This document shows, one piece after another, positions 22,381 through 32,927 of a stretch of 64,000 bases of DNA. The DNA is from Monodelphis domestica (taxonomy: Eukaryota; Chordata; Mammalia; Didelphimorphia; Didelphidae), in the NCBI RefSeq assembly GCF_027887165.1, contig NC_077227.1, positions 444,771,895-444,835,894 on the forward strand, read 5' to 3'. A program made the translations under genes and the position numbers. Every line of letters begins with the position of its first letter. Position 1 is the stretch's first letter. A model generated the notes under the pieces. The model made no database searches and was not told the DNA's origin. It saw only the letters and a list, made by a program, of their open reading frames with translations.

Positions 22381-23228
22381 CCATTTCCCCTCTGATCCTT
22401 TGGGAGACCCGTCTCCCCAATGGATCATTTAAATATAATTATCTTATAACTCTAAAAACTTCTAGCTAAAAGTACATACAATATTGCATTTTTCTAAGAG
22501 GGAGTTACAATAGTTAGAGATGGGAGTAAAATACAAAAAAACTGATTGATAGACATATTGACAAAATGCCAATTAGGGGGCAGTCCCCATTGGCATAAGA
22601 GTTTACATTCAGAATAAGTATGTTCAACCCCTTCAATTCAGTTCATTTTATCCCAAAATTCATTCTGCATCTTTTGATGCAGTGTGTGGCTTCTTCAAGC
22701 ATCTTTACAGCACCTTCTTCAAAAGGATCCCCTTTCTTGATTTTGAGTGTTGACAAGTTTCTTTTCCTGAAATTTCTCCAAAGAATTTTAAATCTTGGAT
22801 TTTTAGGATAATTACACAATCCTCCCTGAGGAGGGTGTTGACCAACACCAGAATCACACTGGGATACATGACTGAGTTATGAGGTATATGAAACAATTGT
22901 CAAAAGAAAAAAAAACAAAAATAAACCACCCAAAAAAATCCTAAATAAAAGAGTAAAAAAGGAAATTCAGTATAAAAATGAGAAATACAAAATAAAATTA
23001 AAAATCTTACAGGTATAAAATTCTGAGTAAAAAAATAAACTAAACCTGTAATAGGTCCTTGAATCACAGCAAGTCCCAATTAAAGTGATTTGTGTCCCAC
23101 AAGCCTGTAGGACAATAGCAGCAATACAGCACTGTACCCATTTGCAGCCAGAACTACAGAAAATTGCCAAACTATAAGAGAGAAAGGACTAAGTTTCAGC
23201 AGCAAATTGGGTAAATCATTCCCTGGTC
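22381..23228 (-). mobile_element. Internal region of the same endogenous retrovirus relic
   Basis: About 0.85 kb lies between the polypurine tract and the point where L2 resumes. It is AT-rich and decayed, with no long open frame, so it is a broken fossil. No second LTR was found on the right, so most of the provirus is missing. The L2 host and heavy decay suggest an old insertion. Confidence 0.5.
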
Positions 23229-23377
23229 CGATAGCTCAGGCTCTCATGGCCTATTACAATGACTCCTACTTCAATCCATTCTACAAATGACTGTGAAAGT
23301 AATTGTCCTAAAGTACAGTTATGGCCATGCCACTTTCCTACTCTACAAACTCCAGTGGCCTCCTGTAACCTCTTTTA

Positions 23378-23612
23378 TTGTTCAACCATTCAGTCATGTT
23401 TGATTTTTCATAACCACATGAACCATAGCACACTAGGCCTTTCTATCTTTCATTAATTAATTAATTAATCTCTTTAAAAATTGACACAGTTGATCTCTTC
23501 ATTGTCCAAGAGACTCTCAAAAATGCAAAAGTCTTCTCCAGCACTATGATTCAAAAACATTGACTCTATGGTGCACAGCTTTTCTCATAGTCCAATTCTC
23601 ACAGTCGTATCT
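23378..23612 (-). mobile_element. RTE/BovB LINE 3' fragment, nested in L2
   Basis: Antisense BovB features: 'ttgttcaaccattcagtcat', 'ccatagcacactaggccttt' and 'aaaagtcttctccagcacta', then 'ttctcatagtccaattctca'. The left end matches the tail shared with SINE-B. It contains (TTAA)n at 23452-23469. Confidence 0.75.
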
Positions 23613-24058
23613 CTAGAATCAAATAAAAATTCCCTACTTTGACATGTAAATATCTTCAAAACCTGGCCCTATTCTACCTTTCCAATCTTATTGGACATCT
23701 TCCCAATCCATTCTATGGTCTGGTTATACTGGTGGTCTTGGTCTTCATCACACCACTGTATTTCATTTCTTCTTGCCTCTGCTCTATCTCTCTTCCAAGT
23801 GTCGAATGCACACTCTCATCTCTGTCTTTTGAAATTCATGTGTTTTTTTAATGAGATGTAACTGAAACATCATTAATTACATTTCCGGTTCTCTAATAAC
23901 TAAATACTTAAAATTATCTTCTCCAGAGGTACATTGGAACTTGCTCCTATAGGCTCCTGAGAGCAAGTTGCTAAATTTTCAACATCAGCATTTACAATTC
24001 AGAATTTGCAAATACCACAAAGCAAGCTTTGATTTACTGTCTTGTTGATTATCTAGAC

Positions 24059-24285
24059 CAGCGATGGGCAACCTTTTGAGCTTGGCATGTTAAAATTCGT
24101 CAAAAAACTGAGCATAACTCAGGTGGTGTGTCACTTCAAGAAAAATGCCATAATTTTGTGATATTTGTGTCCTTCTTGGCATGTAGCCCCATATGTCTCT
24201 GTATGCAGCCACATGCAGCTGCATCTCATTGAAGATGGCTATGTGTGTCAGTGTTGACACATGCATCATAGGTTCGCCATCATGG
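24059..24285 (+). mobile_element. Non-autonomous hAT element with perfect 8-bp duplication
   Basis: The duplication atctagac lies at 24051-24058 and 24286-24293. Terminal repeats are cagcgatgggcaacctttt and, inverted, ccatgatggcgaacctatg. At 227 bp with no coding capacity it is a MITE-like derivative. Confidence 0.9.
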
Positions 24286-24351
24286 ATCTAGACTTAAGAA
24301 AAAGATGGACAAAAGGTTAATCATGCATATTAAATTTAAAGTGTACCATGA

Positions 24352-24520
24352 TGAGGGCAACTGGATGGCTCAGTAGACTGAGAACCAGGCCCAGAGATGG
24401 GAAGCCCTGGGTTCAAATTGGACCTCAGACTCTTCCTCACTGTGTAACCATGGGCAAGTCACTTAACCCCTATTTCCTAGCCCTTACTGCTCTTCTACCT
24501 TTGAACCAAAAAAAAAATGT
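24352..24520 (+). mobile_element. SINE-A, near full length
   Basis: Contains 'caactggatggctcagtaga', 'gccctgggttcaaattggac' and 'cttactgctcttctaccttt', then an A-rich tail. Confidence 0.85.
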
Positions 24521-24544
24521 GTAATAAGTGAGTCCCGGGATATT

Positions 24545-24715
24545 CAATTTAGACTTCATCTAATTCCCCATTCTTGCCATTTTACACATGAACAAGCTGA
24601 GATGAAGAAAATTTAAGTGACTTATCTAAAGTCCCATATCTAAAGTAGCAGATCCAGAATTTTAATCCAGGTCCTGTGACTCTAAATCCAATATTCTTTC
24701 TGTTCACAATGTCTC
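24545..24715 (+). mobile_element. MIR-like CORE-SINE
   Basis: Contains 'gccattttacacatgaacaa' and 'gtcctgtgactctaaatcca'. Confidence 0.6.
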
Positions 24716-24854
24716 TTATCAAGCTTTCTAAACTATCTCCTTAGAATGGTTTCTCTGAATTAGAATATCCCAATAGTTTGTTTTAGAAGTAAAATATCTG
24801 TGTAATAGGAAAAGAGCATTTTGTACTCAAATATCATTCTATGGTGATTAGTGG

Positions 24855-25320
24855 GAGCAACAGAATCTGTCCAGTTAGAGTCAATTTTAAAAAAATATTG
24901 ATGACTTTTTACACTTCAGTCTTTTCCTGCTACCCCTCCCTGCTACAGAATCTTCCCTACAAGAAAGAAAAACAGCGAAGTACAATACAAGAGATTAACA
25001 AAATGATGACATCTGACAGTATAGTACCTGGATACTCTATCCAAAGAACTGCATTTTATCACTCTTGCTCTAGTAGCCACATTAATCATTGCATCTAATC
25101 TAAGTTGAATTGCTTTCCTGCATTGTTTTCATTTCTGTTACTGTACTTGTTGGGTATATTGTTCTCCTGGTTCCCTTTCTTGATTCTTTACCACTTCAAA
25201 CAAAATTTCTTGATTCTCTAAATTCTTCATATCTATTGTTTCTTATGGCACAGTAATATTCCAGTCTATTCAGCTATTCCCCCACTGATGGCTCTAACTT
25301 CATACCTCGTCTTTCACTGG
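24855..25320 (-). mobile_element. Old L1 3' region
   Basis: Antisense marks are 'attgttctcctggttccctt' and 'tttcttatggcacagtaata', then 'ttcagctattcccccactga'. Confidence 0.7.
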
Positions 25321-25708
25321 GATGCAAGAGTTGTATCCAATTTAGAGGCAGCTGAGGGGTAGGGTTAGCTTTGCACAGCAAGGCATAAAAATGTGTGTCT
25401 GAGGAAAGCTGAGTGCAGCAAATTAAGACAACTCTTTGTGGAATTCAGACCCCTATTGTTGTCTCCATGCTGAACCCTGTAGCCTATAATGACTTGCCTG
25501 ACCTCAGATCATATCTCTTGGACTTTGATTCTTGATCATTGCACAGGCTCTTCTTTCAAAGTACTAATCTGTGCTGTCTCTCATACCTCAGTTTGATATT
25601 GTATAACTTAATTATTGCCTTGGACTTATCCCACAATTCTCCTTGAACCGCCTTGATTGGAAATTGGAAATCATGACTGTTCTAAGGCTTAGGATGCTAT
25701 GGAAGGGT
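25321..25708. other. Unassigned
   Basis: No gene. Possibly diverged repeat. Confidence 0.35.

Positions 25709-25761
<53 letters not shown>
25709..25761. repeat. (TG)n microsatellite
   Basis: About 26 uninterrupted TG units. A useful polymorphic marker type. Confidence 0.98.
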
Positions 25762-25762
<1 letters not shown>

Positions 25763-25804
25763 GGGGATGATGACACTTCCGTTTGTACCATGATCAATTT
25801 CAGA

Positions 25805-25905
25805 TCATAGTAGTGTAGTGAAAATGACTTCACATATGCAGACATAGATTTGAATTCCAACTTTCCTACCTATGTAACAGTGGGGAAGTCACTTCATTTC
25901 ACTGT
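25805..25905 (+). mobile_element. MIR fragment
   Basis: Contains 'tcatagtagtgtagtgaaaa' and 'acagtggggaagtcacttca'. Confidence 0.5.
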
Positions 25906-26204
25906 TCATCTAAATCACATCATCCCTTCTAAGCAGAGATCTAGAAACTCCTCCTCTGGGACCAAGAGGTTAAACAGAAGGATTCCTCTGCTCATCCTGG
26001 AAACTACCCATTCCCCTGCTACTCACGTGTTCTTGTAGTGACTGGCTTAGCCCAAATACTTCTTACTGCTCTACAACTTCCTTTGCCTATGGCCATTTCC
26101 TGAACTACATGATTCTCTAGAGGAACCACAAAGATGCATGATCCACCCCAACACAGAACCCAACCTGAGCCTTTCTATAAAATCTCTCTCCCCATTGTGA
26201 ATGG

Positions 26205-26275
26205 TTCTTTCTGTCTCTTCAGTTCTATCTCTGTCTCTGTCTCTCCCTCTCCCTCTCTCTCTCATTATCTCTGAC

Positions 26276-26308
<33 letters not shown>

Positions 26309-26320
26309 GTCTCTTCTTTA
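26205..26320. repeat. (TCTG/TCTC)n tract
   Basis: Pyrimidine-rich tract with a pure (GTCT)n run at about 26279-26302. Confidence 0.95.
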
Positions 26321-26599
26321 AAGGCCAAATCCAAGCATATAGCCTAGGTGTTTGAATGGGCCATGAAACAACTATTTCTAAATGATCAGTCATTACAACC
26401 AGTAAGCAAGGCAGGTGAATTTATATCTTATCAAGGAGACACCATCAAAGCCAGAATAAAGCCCTTAGACACATTTTTCGTGTTCACAAAGAGTTAACAT
26501 TGACCAGGGAACCCTGCATCTCATTCAGGAGAAATAAAAATGAATTCAGAAAAAACAATCCCTCCACTCCTCTTGGACACCACCTACCTTAAACCACAA
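26321..26599. other. Unassigned
   Basis: No gene or certain repeat. It may be upstream L1 sequence. Confidence 0.3.
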
Positions 26600-27310
26600 G
26601 ATTCTCTGACAAATGAATTGATGCATAGTGAAGTGAGTGGAACATGAGGACAACATTGTAAAGCAAAATGACTTTGAAAGATTTAAGATTTCTAATCAAT
26701 ACAATGACCAACCATGACTCTGAAGGACTAATGAAAAAGCTTTTTTACTGTGAGTTTTGAAGTATACCTAAGCCCTGGGAGACTCCATCTTCCAGGACTC
26801 TCTATTGCAACTTCCTCTGACACATCCCACTTCCTTTATGGGAGGTATCAGAGGGAGAATAAAAGAGGAGAGAATGTCAGTCTTGGTGCCTTTTCCCCCT
26901 AACACAGGTGGAGAGCTTTGATCCCTGCCTAGCTGCCTAGCTTTCCCTGGCTTTCTAAAACTTTCCCTTCCTAACCCTAAATAAAGCTATCTAACATTCC
27001 CTAGAGTCTAGCCTGATTTAATTCACTCCCTAGCCTACCTATGAAAGAACCCTGGTCAATTTCCCTACCACTCAGGGGGAGACCTCTGGCTACCTTCCTT
27101 CCCTTCCTTTCCTTACCTTTTCTGCCCTTTTCCCCCCTACCTCATTACCTATCTCTTGATAGAATTGGGATAGACTCGCAGTGTAAAATAATATACATTT
27201 TTTGATATGGCAAACAGGAATTTTTTTTCTTGAAAATGTTTACTCATTACAAGAATTGTCTTTTTTTCTCTTTGGGAGGGGGAAAAAGAAGAAAAGAAAG
27301 AAAATATCCT
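26600..27310 (+). mobile_element. L1 3' end interrupted by a solo LTR
   Basis: Left part to 26748: 'gcatagtgaagtgagtggaa', 'ccatgactctgaaggactaa'. Right part from 27145: 'actcgcagtgtaaaataata', 'cattttttgatatggcaaac', 'tttgggagggggaaaaag'. Together they give the normal order of a marsupial L1 3' UTR. Confidence 0.75.
26749..27144 (+). mobile_element. Solo LTR of an endogenous retrovirus
   Basis: A 396-bp block starting tgtgag and ending cctca, flanked by the 4-bp duplication ttac (26745-26748 and 27145-27148). A TATA-like 'gaataaaaga' lies near 26858 and a poly(A) signal 'aataaagc' near 26980, in the order U3-R-U5. A 4-bp duplication is typical of gammaretrovirus-like (class I) elements. It is a fossil left by LTR-LTR recombination. 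Confidence 0.75.
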
Positions 27311-27990
27311 TAAAATATCCTTTAAAATGCACAGAAGTGAAGGAAGTTTAGAAGGAAACTCAGGTAAGTAGTACACTCTTGAAAATTAAATGTCAGATTT
27401 ATTGTATACATTTTAAAAAGTTGTAAATAATGGAAATTATAATGTTCACATATGATTCTCTTTTTCTGACTTTGTATATGGAACTTCATTTGGGGAGGTA
27501 TTAAATTTAGAATAAATAAAATAAAAAGATTCTATGAAAAATATAACAATAGGGATATATTTATTCTATGCTTTGATCAATATCCACATCAATAAAGGCA
27601 TAAAAGAGGGAGAAATTTGTTCACATTAAGTGTTCTTCAGGGTCATGAAAGTTGTCCTACATAAAGTCCAAATGGAAGGAAGATTTCCCATCAATAGCGA
27701 GATTTTCTAATTGTATCTTTACAAATGACATGCAAGGGTTTGAGAAGTGAGTAGTGTTACAATAGAAATAAGACTTAGGACATAAACCCCTTCAATCCTA
27801 TTATAATATTTCAGATGAGAAAGTAGAAATGGCTGGTCAGTTCCTAGAGGAGAGAGGAGAGAATGAGACCTAGAAAGAAAATATTATGCAGTAGATACAA
27901 AATTGGACTTGAAAGAAGGAATATATGTTTTCAAATCCTGCCTTTAGCAGGATTTATGGACCTGTGGACCTAAAGGAATTTAATTAGTAT
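27311..27990. other. Unassigned AT-rich stretch
   Basis: No gene seen. A weak MIR-like piece lies at 27895-27985 ('caaaattggacttgaaagaa'). Confidence 0.35.
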
Positions 27991-27994
27991 TTGC

Positions 27995-29420
27995 TTTCTC
28001 AATTGGTTAAATAAGCATTTATTAAGTACCTACTATGTACCAGACACTGGGGATACAAAAAAGAGGCAAAAAACGGTCCCTGTCCTTAAATATCTTACAA
28101 TCTATTAGGGGAGACAATATATAAGCAAATATGTACAAAGTAAGTTCTATATAGGGTAAATAAAAATAATTTTAAAAGATGGAAGACCTGGAATTAAAAG
28201 ATATTGAAAAGTTTTCCTGTAGAAAGTGAGATTTTAGTTGGTTCTTAAAGGAAGTCTCTGGAGCAAAAGAGGGAGAACATTCCAGACATGGGAGACAGTC
28301 AGAGAAAATGCCTGGAGTCAATAGTTGGAATGTCTTGTTTCATGGAACAGCCATGAGGCCAGTGTCGTTGGATTGAAGAGTGTGTATCAGGGATTGATGT
28401 ATAAGAAGACAGGCAAAGGAGAGTGCTAGCTAGCTTTTGAAGGGCTTTAAAAGCCAGTGTATTTTGTATTTGCTCCTGGAGGCAAGAGGCAACCACTATA
28501 GTCTATTGATACGGGAAGGAAGGTGACATAATTGGATCTCTGCTTTAAGAAAATCACTTTAGTGGCTGAATGGAGAATGGATTGGATGGGAAGAGACTTG
28601 AGGTAGGCAGATCAAGCAGCAGGCTATTGCAATAATCCAGACATGAGGTTATGAGGGTCTGCACTACAATGGTGGTAGTGTCAGAGGAGAGAAGGGATAT
28701 TCAAGAGATGTTGCAAAGGTGAAATCAATAGGACTGGATAGTGGGAGTGAAAGATAATGAGGAATCTAGGATGAGTTTGGAAGACTGAGGATGGTGTTGC
28801 CTTCTACAGTGACAGGGAAGGTAGGAGGGGGAGAAAGTTTAGGGAGAAAGGCAATTAATTTAGTTTTAGACATAATTGAGTTTGAAATGTCTACTGGGCA
28901 TCCTAGATGTCTGGAAGGCAGTTGGAGATGGAAGATTGAAGGTCAGTAGAGACTCTGGAGCAGGAAAGGCAAATTTGAGAATCATAACCAGAGAGAAGGT
29001 AAATAAATCCATGGGAGCTGATGACATCACCAAGTGAAGTAGTATAAAGGGAGAAGAGAAGAGGTCCCAGAACAGATCCCTAAGGAATATCTTAGATTAG
29101 AGGGTGTGTTCCAGAGGATGATCCAAAAAAAGGAGAAAGAGAAGGAACTGTAAATAGATAAGAGAACCAAGAGAGAGTAGTAATCCATAAACCTAGAAGC
29201 AAAAAGGTATCAAGGACAAGAAAGTGATCAACAGTGTCAAAAACTGCAGATAAATCAAGAAGAATGAAATGTGAGTAAGGGCTTGAACTTGGAAGCAGTG
29301 CATTTGTAAGTGTTGGCAAAATAAAAAAAAATATTTGGAAGTGGCTGAGGTGGGGTGGAGGTGAGCAGGTTGAAGAAGTGACGGTTAGGGTATTTGAGGA
29401 AGAATTAGCATGTAGTGGCC
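27995..29420 (-). mobile_element. Long L2 LINE fragment with RT domain remnants
   Basis: The 3' end lies at the left ('agcatttattaagtacctac', 'taccagacactggggataca'). RT remnants lie at the right: minus-strand frame 29092-29319 reads 'FILLDLSAVFDTVDHFLVL', the L2-class RT motif. It is 5'-truncated. A lone open stretch of 75 codons is left, so it is inactive. Confidence 0.9.
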
Positions 29421-29699
29421 TATCTCTCTTAGGCTGAGAAACCCAAAATTCACATTCCTATCTGAAATGATAGAAATAGTCATGCGATTGTCACATAGTC
29501 CCCAAGTCATTCTTTGATCAGTTTCCCCCAGTAATAAACTTCAAAATCCTCAAAACAATCATATGTTATTTAGATGCTGGGGAAAACTCACAACAGTCAT
29601 CTTAACCATCTTTTGCCTCTGAGTAGGGCTGATTTTACTTAAGTCTTCCTAGAAATGTCTCTCCTCAATATTTTATCTGAAGGCCTGCTTTTTTTTTTC
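29421..29699. other. Unassigned
   Basis: No gene or clear repeat seen. Confidence 0.35.
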
Positions 29700-30253
29700 T
29701 CTCAAAAAAGTCAATGATAAAAGAGAAAGACCCCTATATACACACACACAAAAATTATAGCAGCCCTTTTCAGTAGCACAGAACTGGAAACAAAATAGAT
29801 AGTCATCATTTGTGGAATGGGTAAACACTTGGTGGTACATTAATATAATGGAATATAATTGTAATGTAAAAAACAAGGAATATAATAAATACAGAGAAGC
29901 ATGGAAAGATCAGGTGAACTAATATCAAGTGAAAAAAGAAGAACCATTAAAACAATGTACACAACAACTATAATAAGTAGAAAAAATTGAAAATGAAAGC
30001 AGTGAAATTATATGATCCAATTTACCCCTAAAAGTTGGGCATGGAGGAAGAATAGGCATATGTGTGAAATACTGAATATAATATCAAACATTTTCTTAAT
30101 ATGTTGGTTACTTTTGCTGATCTTTTTTCATCTTCCTTTTTATTTAAAAAATCTTTATTATTATAAATGGCATTCTAGGAGGGGTTCGGGATGGAATATA
30201 GTGGGAAATGTAGATGATGTGACAACAAAAAATAGTAATAAAAATTTATTTTT
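29700..30253 (+). mobile_element. Older L1 3' end, host of the U6-L1 chimera
   Basis: The run 'tatagcagcccttttcagta', then 'agcacagaactggaaacaaa' matches the L1 ORF2 C-terminal region. 'ggaatataattgtaatgtaa' and the 3' UTR follow, ending in an A-rich tail into which the next element inserted. Confidence 0.75.
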
Positions 30254-30265
30254 AAAAAAGATGTA

Positions 30266-30372
30266 GTGCTCACTTTGGCAGCACATAAACTAAAATGGGA
30301 ATGATACAGAAAAGATTATCATTACCCCTGCACAAGGATGACATGAAAATTTGTGAGGTATTCCATATTTTT
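30266..30372 (+). pseudogene. RNU6: U6 spliceosomal RNA pseudogene (full 107 nt)
   Basis: It starts gtgctcactttggcagcac and ends ttccatattttt, giving 107 nt, the length of U6. It retains 'gatacagaaaagatta' and 'cccctgcacaaggatgaca'. By my count about 17 positions differ from the mammalian U6 sequence as I remember it, many being C-to-T or G-to-A. No U6-type external promoter elements are visible just upstream, which is L1 tail, so it is taken as non-functional. Confidence 0.93.
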
Positions 30373-30795
30373 GCAGAATGAAATAAGCAGAACCAGTATT
30401 ATATTGTCCACAGTAACAACAATATTGTGGAATAATCAGCTGTGATAGACTTAGCTACCTTCAGCAATACGATGATCCAGGGCAATTCTGAGGAACTCGT
30501 GACAAAGAATGTTATCCACCTCCAGAAAAAGAACTGTTGGAGTCAAAATGCAGATGAAAGCATTTAATTTTTTATGTGTTCATTTGGGTTTTTGTTTGGG
30601 GGGGTAGCTTTATATTCACACAAAAATGAAGAATTTGGAAATTATGTTTTGCATGATAATACATATGTAACACAGATTGAATTGTTTACCATCTCCAGAG
30701 TGGGGAGGAAAGGGATGGAGGGAGACAATTTGGACCATATAACTTCAGAAAACTTATGTGGAAATTTGTTATTATATTAATAGGTAAAAATAAAT
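30373..30795 (+). mobile_element. L1 3' moiety of the chimera
   Basis: It begins gcagaatgaaataagcagaa, at the end of L1 ORF2, and continues through the 3' UTR ('acctccagaaaaagaactgt', 'tgcatgataatacatatgta') to a short A-rich tail. Confidence 0.9.
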
Positions 30796-30806
30796 AAAAA
30801 AGATGT

Positions 30807-31439
30807 TGGTGGGTTGAGATCTGCACCCATAAAAGAATGATCTGCTCAAAGGAGATCCATCATCCAATGAAGTATGAGATTGATCAAACTTACATACTTA
30901 TGGGGGGCATCTTCAATAGGTGAACTGCCCTCCATCCAAGCTTTAAATACCTTTGATGCAGAAACTCCCTGTCTTTTTGACGTGCTTGTTGAAAAAGACA
31001 TCATCATGGAATGTACGGTGCTCTGTTCTTCATCAATGTCGTCCCTGAAGCAAGGTGAAGTCATCTCTTTACAGCTTTAGAACTGAGGCTATGCTCTAGG
31101 AAGTATGAGGGGGCACCTACTTTGCCCTGCTCTTTCAGTAAAAGTCACTTCAAACCCAATTTATTCCTTCCTGACATCCCAATCTGTGAGCAAGGCCAAA
31201 GCCGCCTTCCCAAAACAGATTCCTGAGGGACTTTTGAGTTCAAAGACATGCCCAGTGGGAGAGAACTTTGCTCAGTTTCCCTGCACTCTGGCAGATGACA
31301 AAGCTAAGGGAGTCACAGGACACCTCTGAGTCAATACCTAGAAAAATCTCTTCAAGAAGGGAGAGGGATTGATTTTTAGAAGCCATCTTTCCCTCTGGTC
31401 TTCTGTTCAGGGATTTCGGGGTTGGGCCAAATATGAAAT
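30807..31439. other. Repeat-free stretch with opposing short open frames
   Basis: No repeat match. Overlapping frames run + 30874-31080 and - 30846-31064. The minus frame contains 'MMSFSTSTSKRQGVSASKVF'. CpGs are retained ('ttgacgtgct', 'gtacggtgct', 'aaagccgcct'). It may be a conserved element, a lost exon or a chance frame. No family was recognised. Confidence 0.3.
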
Positions 31440-31850
31440 AGGATCATAGAATCAAAGCACCATAAACTGTTAGTTAGGGGGGAAAATATTTATAAATCAT
31501 CTTGTCCAGGAGGCAGCTAGGTGGCAGAACCAGACCTAGCGGGGGGAGGTCCTGAGTTCAAATGTGACCTCAGATACCTCCTAGCTATATGACCCTGGGC
31601 AAGTCATTTAACCCCTAATGCCCAGCTCTTACTGCTCTTCTGCCTTCCTACCATTATACTGTACTGATTCTAAGATGGAAGGTAAGGGTTTAAGGAAAAG
31701 AAAGAAAAAGAAATTTTCTAGTCCAAACACTTCATTCCACATTATAGGAAAATGAAGGCCTAGAGAAGGGAAGAAATTTGCCCAATATCACACAGCTATT
31801 TAATAGCATTGCTAGTTAGAAATACAAGTTGGCTGCTTTGAGGATGTGAT
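31440..31850 (+). mobile_element. MIR-like CORE-SINE split by a SINE-A copy
   Basis: Left part 31440-31507 ('aggatcatagaatcaaagca'). Right part 31706-31850 ('ggcctagagaagggaagaaa', 'caatatcacacagctattta'). Confidence 0.65.
31508..31705 (+). mobile_element. SINE-A, full length, nested
   Basis: Head 'gaggcagctaggtggcagaa', middle 'atgaccctgggcaagtcatt', tail 'ctaagatggaaggtaagggt'. Confidence 0.92.
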
Positions 31851-32164
31851 TTGAGATATATCAGGATTATTTTCTTTGCAACATGTCTCCTCTATCACCT
31901 ATCATTTATGCATGAAATTCTACTATTGTGGGTCCACTTCTTTGGGCCTTAAAGATTTTTTGAATTTCAAGCAACTCCTGTTAAAACAGCAACACGTCTG
32001 GCAGAGCTAGTATGTTTTCATTCACATAAATCTGAGTGAGGACAAATTGACAGGAAGCTAAAGGCAAAATTAGTGCCTGGGGAAGTGGAAAGGAAAAATA
32101 CCAGGAACAAGTCTAGAAAGTAGTCCCACTCCTCTTAGAATCCCAGGCTCAAAGTATTTTCTCT
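31851..32164. other. Unassigned
   Basis: No feature supported. Confidence 0.35.
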
Positions 32165-32312
32165 GATTATCTCCCATGCCTGGAACTCTTTTTCTCTACA
32201 TTCCTGCCTCCTAGTTTCCTATGTTATTAAATTAAGGTTCTACCTTCTACAAAAAGGCTTTCCTAGTCCTCCTTAATCTTAGTGCATTTTCTTTGAGATG
32301 ATTTCCAATTAT

Positions 32313-32354
32313 GGATACATATACATAGATGTAGATATAGATATATAGATATGT
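32313..32354. repeat. (ATAG/ATAC)n microsatellite
   Basis: Degenerate tetranucleotide run directly before the SINE. Confidence 0.85.
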
Positions 32355-32605
32355 GGGGCTGCTAGGTGGAGCAGTCAATGGAACACTGGACTTGGAATCA
32401 GGAAAACTTGCTTGCCCCAGTTCAAAAGTGGCCTTGGGCACTTACTAGTTATGTGACCCAAGGCAAGTCACTTAACATTGTTTGCCTCAGTTTCCTCATC
32501 TATAAAATGAGCTGGAGTAGGAAATAGCAAACCACTCCAGCATCTTTACCAAGAAAACCCCAAATGGAGTCACAGGGATATGGAAATTACTGGAAAAATG
32601 GCTGA
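32355..32605 (+). mobile_element. SINE-B, full length
   Basis: Contains 'ggggctgctaggtggagcag', 'tcctcatctataaaatgagc', 'caaaccactccagcatcttt' and 'aaaccccaaatggagtcaca'. Confidence 0.92.
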
Positions 32606-32927
32606 CCATACAAATATGTGTATATGTACACACACATATATTATTTAGTACTTTGTTCATAATTGTCCCTTAATAAATGTTCATTGATAAATCAAACTGA
32701 ATTAAATTGAAATTCTTCCCAATTTTGTGATTTTGCTGAGGAAGCCTGAGATCTCAGAAGAGAGAAAGAAACTGAGTAGTTCCTCTGGTGCCAGTTCATT
32801 GGTATCTGTGGGTAAATTGCCACCACTGTAAGTCTCAGCTTTGTTGTTCATTCCTTGGGTGGACAAACCATTGTTTTTCTCTGGTCTTACATCCTTCACT
32901 CTGAAATCCTTGTCTGGAGTCCATAAA

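Larger units (their letters stand above)
21920..23850 (+). mobile_element. L2 LINE, split by a retroviral relic and a BovB fragment
   Basis: Three blocks remain: about 21930-22050 ('cttgatgtaatcttgggctc'), about 23232-23377 ('ctcatggcctattacaatga', 'aactccagtggcctcctgta') and about 23613-23850 ('atcttcaaaacctggcccta'). They keep the order expected of the L2 region from the end of RT towards the 3' end. Confidence 0.75.
30254..30806 (+). mobile_element. U6-L1 chimeric retropseudogene with its target duplications
   Basis: A perfect 11-bp duplication, aaaaaagatgt (30254-30264 and 30796-30806), brackets a unit made of full-length U6 followed directly by a 3' L1 fragment in the same orientation. 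The upstream junction reads ttttt/aaaaaa, the L1 endonuclease preference. This is the product expected when the L1 reverse transcriptase jumps from L1 RNA to U6 RNA during insertion, a class known in other mammals. Confidence 0.9.
32165..32690 (+). mobile_element. L2 3' region interrupted by microsatellite and SINE-B
   Basis: Left part 32165-32312 ('atgcctggaactctttttct', 'ctacaaaaaggctttcctag'). Right part about 32640-32690 ('cccttaataaatgttcattg'). Confidence 0.65.

Noticed and set aside
25709-25761. Z-DNA-forming regulatory (TG)n
   Set aside because: It is a common microsatellite, with nothing around it suggesting a regulatory role.
29092-29319. 75-codon minus frame resembling a reverse transcriptase
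   Set aside because: L2 LINE remnant rather than a retron, group II intron or host gene.
30266-30372. Functional U6 gene
   Set aside because: Too many changes from U6, upstream sequence is an L1 tail without the expected promoter elements, and it is fused to L1 within a target duplication.
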